Assembly (NCBI GenBank): GCA_003415625.1
Contig: PYIU01000005.1
Span: 997,001-1,061,000, forward strand
Reading direction: 5' to 3'
Origin: Aquanectria penicillioides
Lineage: Eukaryota > Ascomycota > Sordariomycetes > Hypocreales > Nectriaceae
DNA length: 64,000 nucleotides
Made by a program: the position numbers and the translations under genes. The notes beneath the pieces were generated by a model, which was not told where the DNA came from, did not search any database, and worked only from the letters and a program-made list of their open reading frames with translations. Within the stretch, counting starts at the first letter, position 1. Every line of letters begins with the position of its first letter. This document shows, piece after piece, positions 56,546-64,000 of the stretch.

Positions 56546-56995
56546 ATGGCTTCCGATCCCCTCGATGACGTCCTCCACATCGAAGAGCGCTTCTACTCGG
56601 AGGGCTACCAGCAAGGCTTGCAAGACGGCGTCCAGGCGGGGCGCATCGAGGGCCGGTCCTTTGGCATGCAGAAGGGCTTCGAAAAGTTCCTAGAGAGCGG
56701 CCGTCTCGCAAGCAAGGCCATTGTCTGGGCCAACCGCATTCCCGGGCAGCAGGACGGGACGACTTCTGGGGACGCCTCGGCCAAGGAGCCCTGCACGCTC
56801 CCGCAGCTGGCCAAGAACGCCAGGCTGGAGAAGAACATCAACACCTTGTACGCTCTCGTCGAGCCTGATACCTTATCTACGGAGAACACAGATGAGGCGG
56901 TGCAGGACTTCGACGACCGTGTGAAGAGGGCGCTGGGCAAGGCAAAGATTGTCGAGCGCATGGCAGGTGGCGGCGCTGCAAGAGAGTCATCCTGA
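56546..56995 (+). CDS. LTO1: LTO1-like Fe-S maturation adaptor (Yae1_N domain)
   Basis: Partner of Yae1; together they recruit the ABC protein Rli1 to the cytosolic Fe-S assembly machinery. Single exon, 149 residues. The start MASDPLDDVLHIEERFYSEG was chosen because the family begins just before the deca-GX3 repeat. That repeat is GYQQGLQDGVQAGRIEGRSF followed by GMQKGFEKF, with Gly every fourth residue. The C-terminal part is helical. The usual C-terminal Trp anchor of Lto1 is not obvious, because the protein ends AARESS. The frame is intact. Confidence 0.85.
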   Translation: MASDPLDDVLHIEERFYSEGYQQGLQDGVQAGRIEGRSFGMQKGFEKFLESGRLASKAIVWANRIPGQQDGTTSGDASAKEPCTLPQLAKNARLEKNINTLYALVEPDTLSTENTDEAVQDFDDRVKRALGKAKIVERMAGGGAARESS

Positions 56996-57208
56996 AGGAT
57001 GGCCTCGACGGCACCGTAACGATCAACGACATTTGGGCATTTAGAATTTGGCTTGGCATAGCTTGCGGCATTGGATAGGGCAAATGGACGGAGTTATGGG
57101 GTTTCGGTCTGTGAACCAAAAAAGAAATCATCTGCATTGTCAATGGGGAAATCTATACCCTCACTACCTCACACTTTGTATACACATTGGGCTTCCTCCG
57201 CTTCTCCT

Positions 57209-57996
57209 TTATTTGAACGACCTGCAAGGGTATCTGTTTTCGAACGTTAGCGCAGTTCCCAGTTTTCAATGCTGTTCTTTGGTTCCGAAATGATGCACAT
57301 ACCCCTCGCCATAGGAAGTCTCCGTCACGCTGTACTTGTGAACATCCCATGATCCCGACGCCAGACTAGTTCCGCTGGGCAGCGGGGGTAGACCGTCCAC
57401 GAAGATATCCTTGGCCACATCCTTGGGGGCCTTCTCGAAGGCCTTGGCGAGGCCAGTCTCGGCCTCTTGCTTGGCAGCCACGAGAGCCTGCTCGCCAGCC
57501 TCACCGATGAGCTCGGCCTTGGGGGCGGCAGCGCTGCCGACGGTCAGGAGCGAGGCGAATTGGGCCTGATTGACGACGCTGAGCTGGGGGTAGGCACGGC
57601 GGTTGTCGCGCTTCCAGTAGGCATTGTCGGCGATGTCGCCCGCGGGGATGGTAACGGGGTCGTCGTACTCGAGGGGATCCTGGGCACCGGGGCCGGGTAA
57701 CGGAAGTGAGGGTTGAGAGGGACACCGTTGGATCGCTCGGGGTCAATGGCCAGGGCGCGGCGGAAGGTCTCCCAGATGCCCGTGGACTGGACGGTCTGCT
57801 TCTGTACGGGGGAGAGTCAAGTCAGTATACGGCTGAGTCTCGGAAGAACGAGCGTGGACGGGCGAGGTAATTCGGGTATTCGGGCGGGCAGAGTGCGAGC
57901 CATTGAGCGGCATTGGGGTCGGCGGAAGGGGTCGGAGCGTACCTTGGAGATTTTCACCAAGCCACCGGCGACTTTGGCTGCTGCTTGAGTCGACAT
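57209..57996 (-). CDS. NUZM: mitochondrial complex I 21.3 kDa subunit, one-base frame break
   Basis: Accessory subunit of NADH:ubiquinone oxidoreductase found in fungi. Exons 57943-57996, 57303-57801 and 57209-57233; about 192 residues. Exon 1 is MSTQAAAKVAGGLVKISK. Exon 2 gives KQTVQSTGIWETFRRALAID and PERSNGVPLNPHFRYP, then shifts frame. One more C:G in 57689-57697 restores APGAQDPLEYDDPVTIPAGD, IADNAYWKRDNRRAYPQLS and the rest. The final 25-nt exon is supported by GTATGT..GCTAAC..CAG and the family ending YGEGYPCRSFK. Without that intron the frame would read YVHHFG and stop. Confidence 0.9.
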
Positions 57997-58758
57997 GATG
58001 GCGGGAAGTCGGCTGGAGGGCAGTCGTTGAGGTTCGGGTGATGGAACGTTTGCAAGTTGAAATGGAGTCGTGATTATTGGCCGGTAGTCTGGGGACGTGG
58101 GGTTTAACCGAGGCTCTACCGATGCGCTGCAACCAACATACCCTAGACCACCATCCTAAGATACGTTCTCGGAGTAATTCCTGATTTGATGTTACAAATG
58201 TTTAAATTCTTGTAGTTTTTTTTTGTCCATTTGTATTTTATAGGACTTGTTTAGATATTTGAATTTATTTTATTGGATTATCATAGGTTGTTGTTACAAC
58301 ACCAAAATCACATCTCTAAATTTTATAAAAACCATGCCTAAACTCCGGACTAACCAACAATGAACTCGACATATCTAAACAACGAAAAATGGACGAGAGA
58401 GACTATACTATAAAAAAAAAAAAAAAGTCTCGATGCTTGAAATGAATTTATTCTCGACCCGGGCTGGACCAGACGAGAAGCAAGAGCTAGACAATTCCTA
58501 ACCTCAAAGACAGATTTGATTCCAAACTGACACCTTCACCACTCGCCACCAGCAAAAAGAAGCATGCGACCATGTGGGAATTTCAATACCATCTATTGTC
58601 CTTGCGCGAACCAGCTAGAAATCACAAAAAAACAAACACACCCTAAAATATCCTATATATATCCACCCTCGTGGTCTCCAGTGTCTTCATTACCTCCTCG
58701 TTACCTCCAGCTTCCACCCTTCGTCATTCCCTCTCTGCTAAATGGAAATCGCATCACA
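57997..58758. other. intergenic, complex I subunit upstream / Prx 3' flank
   Basis: An AT-rich block (58180-58460, with an A-run near 58411) follows the short upstream region of the complex I gene. No gene. Confidence 0.45.
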
Positions 58759-59565
58759 TCACTGGGCCAGCTCCTTGACCAGAGCGGCGACACGATCAAC
58801 AGTGCCCTGGGGGCTGCCAGGCTCGGCGACGAGGACCTTGCCCTCCTTGTCAACGACAAAGACGCCGCGCTGAGTACTGTTGGGCGCCTTCTTCAGACCA
58901 ATGGCAGTGATGAGGGTCTGCTTGTTGTCGCAGAGCAGAGGGTAGGGCAGCTTCTGTTTGTCCTTGAAAGTGGTGTTGGCCTTGGGCGAATCCTTGCTCA
59001 GGCCATAGATGGCAAGTCCGCCGGCGGTGAGATCATCGTATGAGTCGCGGAAGAAGCAGACTTGCTTGGTACCTAGTAACGGACAGTTAGTGGGATATGT
59101 TGGGCATAAAGCTGCAAAGGAAAAAAAGAATCAAGGTGAAAAATAAGGAATGAGGGAGCTTACAGCCGCCAGTGGAAGCCTTGGGTAGGTGAAGAGGACG
59201 ACGCCAGACTTGCTCTCGTCAACGAGCTTCTTCAAGGTAGTCTTCTCGCCATCGTTGGTCTCGATTTCACCGCCAAAGTTTTCCAGATCAATGGTGGCGC
59301 CAACCTCGGCCTTGGAAGCCTTCTTGGGCTCCTCCTTGGACTCTTCCTTGGGCTCCTCCTTGGGCGCTTCCTTGGACTCCTCCTTGGACTCCTCGGCGAC
59401 GTCCTTCTTGGGCTCCTCCTGGACCTTCTTGGCGGGCGCAGGCTTCTCTACCTTGGCCTTGGCCTTGGCGGCCTTGGGCTTCGCAGTCCTGGCGGCGGCC
59501 TTCTTGGTCACGGGCGCGGGCGCGGGAGGCTCGCGGGCCTTGCGCTTGCGCAACTCGACAGGCAT
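58759..59565 (-). CDS. BCP/Dot5-type peroxiredoxin with Lys/Glu-rich N-terminus, one-base frame break
   Basis: Thiol peroxidase of the bacterioferritin-comigratory (PrxQ) type; the basic N-terminus suggests a nuclear enzyme like yeast Dot5. Exons 59164-59565 and 58759-59072 give about 238 residues. It starts MPVELRKRKAREPPAPAPVT, followed by Ala/Lys and EESKEE-type acidic repeats (residues about 50-85). The Prx domain begins VGATIDLENFGGEIETNDG. The frame is lost after VVLFTYP at the 3-G run 59183-59185. One more base gives KASTGGCTKQVCFFRDSYDD across the intron, with peroxidatic and resolving Cys five residues apart. The usual TPGC is TGGC here. It ends DRVAALVKELAQ. Confidence 0.9.
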
Positions 59566-59922
59566 TATGTGTGGTGGTGGAGTGTGGGGAAGGGAAAAAA
59601 ATGTCAGCGGCGGAAAAAGGACGTCGATGCGACCGCGACCGCGATGCGATGCGATGCGAAGCGCGTATTCGACGGGGGTGTTGTGTTGACTGGTGGCGTG
59701 CTTTGCTCTTTGCGCCTTCCGCTTCCTGCTTTCCTGAGAGATAGGTAGGGGACCGGCTCGAGAGCTTAAGGTAGGCACGAGCAGGCACGAGCAGGCGGTG
59801 GGAGCTCTGCGGGACAAGGACACGAGGGAGGGGAGGAGAAAAAAGAAGAAAGGGGGCTCGGGGAGGAGGAAAAAAAAACAAGGAAAGAGGTTGGGCGCTT
59901 GGGGGAGGGGAGAGAGTCAGGT

Positions 59923-59954
<32 letters not shown>

Positions 59955-60694
59955 CGCAAGAACAGAGAGGGCGAGGGGGGGGGGGCGCGGAGGAAAACGA
60001 AACGGGGGACTCTGTCCAGTCTGTCGCAAGTCGCAGTTGCAAGACGCAACCGCAAGTAATTACGGAGCAACCCTGCTGTATCCGTACCAAGGTACGCCTG
60101 CTGGTTACCAACAGTAACAACAACTGTACTAACCTCAGGTAAGCTGCGTCTGTTTGGTAGTATGGGGATGGGGATGGGGGTTGGAGGCAGACAGTATGCG
60201 CATGTACCCGCCTATCTAACTACCACCGTAGCTCTCCAAGGTATACTTCACATACCTTTCCACTTTCCCACCTTCCCACCTTCCTCCCCCAGCAATAATA
60301 ATAATAATAGACCAGCCCATTGCTCCCACTATGCGACCAGCACTCGCGCCCAATCACAGCCCGCCGCCCCGATAGTAAGCTTCCGGGAGCTTGGGCCCCA
60401 TCGGCAGCGGGCGGCGCCCGGGCCACTTGTCGCTTAGATGTCACCCCCCCCATGACAGGCATGGTAGATGGCTGGCGTTTTTCACTGTGGGGGAGCGCCC
60501 CGATAACCGATACACGCACACGATTCTCCGTCACGCATTATGCATGCATCAATTGCAGCAATGCACATGTCGATGCGCATGTCACGCCCATTTTCCTGGC
60601 TTTGCGTCACCTGTCTTATAGCGTCCAGCGACAAAACAACCCACCCGAGGTTCGGATCAACCACCCCAACACGCCATCCCGTTCGTCGCCAAGC
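59566..60694. other. upstream region of Prx gene
   Basis: Purine-rich stretch with an AG microsatellite (59929-59954) and an AAT run near 60295. No gene was supported apart from the small gene that starts at 60695. Confidence 0.4.
59929..59954. repeat. (AG)13 microsatellite
   Basis: Uninterrupted AG dinucleotides in the peroxiredoxin upstream region. Confidence 0.85.
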
Positions 60695-61101
60695 ATGAAT
60701 CCTCGAGTGAGTTGTTCCCCAAAAACCAGGCAAATGAATCGATTCATTTTCACATGCTGACTGCTCCTGGTGTGCAGATGCTTATGGCCCCTGCGGCCGC
60801 CTTCACAATGGCCTGCGTCCTGCTCGTGTGAGTCCGAGATAAGTGGCGTGGTTTTGGTTTTGGGCCGTGTACTTGAGACGTTTGAACTTTTTTTTTTTTT
60901 TTTTTTTTTTTTGGATTCTAACGAGAGGGGAATCTTACCCATGGACAGATACACGAGATCGTCCATTAGAGAGGCTAGAGAACAAGCGGTATGTTTCATT
61001 GTCTTATACTTTCTTTTTTTCTTTGGCACTCCGCCGCTGACCATCATATCCATCAAAAGAAATCCCACAAACTGGGAGAGCGACCAAGAGGCGGGGCATG
61101 A
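60695..61101 (+). CDS. predicted very small single-pass membrane protein, four exons
   Basis: Exons 60695-60706, 60778-60827, 60949-60988 and 61060-61101 splice to a 47-residue protein: MNPRMLMAPAAAFTMACVLL, then VYTRSSIREAREQA, KSHKLGERPRGGA. Three independent introns have strong sites: CGA|GTGAGT..CTGAC..GTGCAG, CGT|GTGAGT..TCTAAC..GACAG and GCG|GTATGT..GCTGAC..AAAAG. Phases agree throughout. The product has one transmembrane helix (about 5-22) and a basic amphipathic tail, the shape of small inner-mitochondrial or ER proteins. I do not recognise a named family with certainty. Exon 4 might be longer if it too is missing a base, since the next frame stays open to 61183. Confidence 0.55.
60888..60912. 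repeat. T25 homopolymer in intron
   Basis: Twenty-five T residues inside intron 2 of the small gene, about 36 nt before the acceptor. Confidence 0.85.
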
Positions 61102-61872
61102 TATATCAAATCGTCTGGGAGCACTTGGCATGTCAATGTTTTGTACGCTTAGTATGGCGCTTGGGAGGCAAGGAGTCATGTAAGATTTTGTATGCTTATT
61201 ACTAGAATAAACCAGTATTCATCTGCCTTGAACCCACCTCCCCCTTGCAAGTTTCTACAGCATCAACTTTGGCCTTATACTCGCACTTGGAACGAATGGG
61301 GGACAAATCGCAACTCTTCAAGTTGAGAGCAAGACCTGAAATGCCGATGAATCAAGCATTCATTCAAACAAAATGATATAGAATATTTACCCAGAACCCA
61401 ATTGACGAATCAGTCAACTCCCGTATGCTGTAAAACCTGCACCAACACTTATGCTACACCTTGCCATCCGCCATGCATCCCGTAATTCCTGTCCCCGATC
61501 CAGAGCCACTTCATCCACTCTTTCAGAAAATGCCTTGACAACATAAAAAAAAAAGAAGTCCGTTGTTTGCGCGCGTATCCGGTGGGTGCGTGAGAAAGTA
61601 TGAGGTTGAACATGTGGTGTTGCGAGTGTGAAAAGATGAGAAAAACCCGACCACGGTTCCCTTTCTCCATCCCTTTGTGACCCCCGTTTTGAACACAAAT
61701 ATGTCTAAACCTACAACCGACTAAGGGTATCTCAGCCTTGCTCCGCGTCCTCGTCCGCGTCCCTTCCTTTCCTCTTTGTGAACCCTGTATACAACTCCCA
61801 CTGTCTTTGGAAGCCCTTTCTCCTTCTCCTCTGATAATCTCGTGTGTATAATATTTGACTTTGGCTTTGTAT
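61102..61872. other. convergent 3' flanks
   Basis: 771 bp between the small gene and the carrier stop codon; no gene recognised. Confidence 0.45.
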
Positions 61873-63179
61873 TTACGGCTCTGTCTTCTCTCCTAGTAAC
61901 AGGAATCGCGCCTCAACCTTCTTCTGATTCAATTGCTTCATGACGTATTCATAAGTCAACATGGTCACCGTAGCCGCAGGAACGGCTCGCATCATGTTGG
62001 TCCCCAGCCCGGCGTAAAACGCTCTCCACCCTTCCTCATGGAGGATCGTTCGGAACGTGTTCACGACACCCCTATACTTGGGGGCCTGCACGGGCACTCT
62101 TTGAGTAGAACGACCTGGAGTGACACCCATCCCCTGGATGAACTGCTCTCCCGCGACAGGTCGTCGCTGGGTTTGTAGTCGGGTTCGAATCACCTCGTGC
62201 GGGTACGTCGCACTGCTGGCGAGGATCTTTGAGAGAATCGACGCCGATAGGATGCCGACCCATTGGTTGCCGTCGCCTTCGGCAGAGGTCTCGCCCATAC
62301 CCTGTCCCGTGAAACTCTTCTTGAGGAATTCATACGTTGGGAACTGAACGGCTACGTGGGTCAGGCCGAGCAAAGCTGGTGTTAGACCGGAGTAGAACGA
62401 GGTGATGCCCTCAGAGGTGTACATCTTGCGTGCGGCGTCGATAGTTGACCGGTAATGCCATGGCGCTTGTAATGTAGGTCGTGCTGTGGGTGTGCTGCCG
62501 GGCTTGGGGAATAATGATTCGGGTTGAGGTTGGGCGTGGATGTGGCTCTGTGACATGAGCCGGGTCTTGATGACCCAAATAGGGTTTGTGACAATGGTGC
62601 TGCTGGCACCAGCAATTATTGAGGACCAAAAGTTGACAAGATGGGGGTTTTCTGAAAGTGAAGAGTATAAATAAGCAACTGACATGTTGATTCATGAGTT
62701 GTCGTTCATTAGCTTACCATAATAGTCCCCAACCAGACCTTGCTCTTGTTGTAGACGGTGAACCACACAGCCCAGGTCGGTAGGTATCCCATGACAATGG
62801 GCCCCAAGCCTCGATAAAGTCCGCGAATGCCCTCCTGTCGCCAGATGACGCTGGCTGTGCCGAACAAGCCGTTGTATAACTTGGGGTGTCCTGCATGGCG
62901 CCCCTTGTCGACCGGGATGTAGCCTCCCTGCGCCTGCAGCTTGGTCTTGATGACGTCGAGGGGACAGGTGACGATGCCGGATGTGAAGCCGCCGATGGCA
63001 CCGGCGACGGCGTTGAACTGCGAGTCGGAGGCGTAGAGAGCCCATCGGTGTAGCGGGGTCACCGCCACGGGGTCGTGCATTTGGGCGTCGGGAGCGGCAG
63101 CGAGGCCGTAGGGGGCTGCAGCATACTCTGGAGACGGTGACCGGGCAGCTTCGGGCGAGTGCTGGTCATGGGACGACAT
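61873..63179 (-). CDS. NDT1: mitochondrial NAD+ carrier (Ndt1/Yia6-like), one-base frame break
   Basis: Mitochondrial carrier family protein that imports NAD+ across the inner membrane. Exons 62718-63179 and 61873-62651 with a 66-nt intron; about 413 residues. Three carrier repeats carry signatures CPLDVIKTKLQAQGG, NPIWVIKTRLMSQ (Trp in place of the acidic residue, as in the NAD/FAD carrier subgroup) and YPHEVIRTRLQTQR. GLYRGLGP, SFYSGLTP and AFYAGLGTN are the matching second halves. The splice junction is out of frame unless the 4-C run at 62727-62730 has one more base; then the join reads VWLGDYYENPHLVNFWSS. FAD/folate carriers are the alternative but lack the PHEVIRTR form. Confidence 0.9.
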
Positions 63180-64000
63180 TCCCGCCGTCTCTCGTCAAAC
63201 CCTCGATTCCGTCTGTGCGGTTCGGTTGGCGGTTGGCGTGCTCGTCACGTTTCTCGATGGGTATGGGATTGACGGGCGTCGGAAGCCGGATCGAAGTCTT
63301 TGGTCAAGGGTTATTCAATGAGTTGCCGTCGCTCTCGTCTTCAAGTAAGAGTATTTGTTGGTCTCGCCGTCGTTTCGTCTGGCTCCGACCAGGGAGCAGG
63401 TCCGTCGTGTGAAAAGCGACGAGATGGTTCGCCGTCGAGAATTGAGATGCAAAAAAAAAAAACCAAGATTCCCTCCCTCACTCTCGGGTGCCGTATATTC
63501 CTTCCACAACCAGAGATTCCCCGTACAGCGATTTCCGATACCGAATCGGCGCCCAAAAAAAATTTCAATCTTCAAAGGGTGCCTCGTGCCGGTATAGGAG
63601 GCCCTCGCTACTATTCCCGGGTTCCCTGCCCGGTACTGGTACTGCGGGGGGGGGAAGTTGCCCACGCGAGCGCCGCGACCAGTTCCCGCCTGCGTTAGCG
63701 ATTGGCGCCGGCCATTGACTTGGGCAACGAGACTGAGGGGATTCGCCTGGGCTGCCGGAGGGCCGGAGCCGCGGAGGACGATGGGCGGGAGGAAACCGGG
63801 GGGTGGAGGAGCGGAAGGTGAGGCGGCCCGTGGAGGAGGAAGAGGAAGCGAGAGGTGTGGTGGATGGTGGAAAGAGAGTGGGAGGAGGAAGAGGAAGTTG
63901 TAGGACCAAGTTTCCCAGGGCAGGGCGGCGAGGGAAGAAAGGCGGGCGGGTTGGCAGTATTACTACGTAGGGAGCTGCAGCCAGCGGGTTTCCATCGGCC
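63180..64000. promoter_or_regulatory. upstream region of NAD+ carrier gene
   Basis: GC-rich upstream region at the window edge. No second gene, TATA box or repeat beyond short A/G runs was recognised. Confidence 0.4.

Overview
This is nuclear DNA of a filamentous ascomycete (Pezizomycotina; probably Sordariomycetes, perhaps Hypocreales). The genes carry short introns (50-170 nt) with GTRNGT donors, CTAAC/CTGAC branch sites and YAG acceptors. There are fungal-specific families (Zn2Cys6 regulator, DUF3455, DUF1761, the complex I 21.3 kDa subunit, REX3) and an AT-rich transposon relic that looks damaged by repeat-induced point mutation (RIP). The order is my inference from protein resemblance; no rRNA or tRNA was recognised.

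Layout. 0.9-3.2 kb: an unknown gene with an in-frame stop, then dynactin p25. 3.8-6.6 kb: a five-exon ankyrin protein with a STAND-like N-terminus. 6.6-12.5 kb: a long gene-poor stretch of simple-sequence tracts leading to a secreted DUF3455 protein (12.5 kb). 14.5-19.7 kb: the cell-wall-integrity MAP kinase, a low-molecular-weight tyrosine phosphatase and a glyoxalase-fold protein. 19.8-21.8 kb: a degenerate Fot1/pogo-type DNA transposon with TIRs and TA duplication. 22.6-27.2 kb: a Zn2Cys6 regulator convergent with a Dal5-type permease. 29-39.9 kb: PRELI/Ups1, a ROG1-type lipase, REX3, PHB1 divergent from QCR8, and NHP2. 40.5-48.7 kb: DUF1761, NEM1 phosphatase, eIF2B-beta. 50-56 kb: a PPxY repeat protein, ARD1/NAA10, an SDR. 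56.5-63.2 kb: LTO1, complex I 21.3 kDa, a Dot5/BCP peroxiredoxin, a tiny four-exon membrane-protein gene, and a mitochondrial NAD+ carrier.

Most genes are housekeeping and not functionally clustered, though mitochondrial inner-membrane functions recur (PHB1, QCR8, PRELI, complex I, NAD+ carrier). The most striking global pattern is technical or biological: in about eleven genes the conserved reading frame is broken by exactly one base, and every case is repaired by one extra C:G pair, nearly always in a short C or G run. No A/T or insertion error of this type was seen. Systematic undercalling of C/G runs in the assembly is the most likely explanation.
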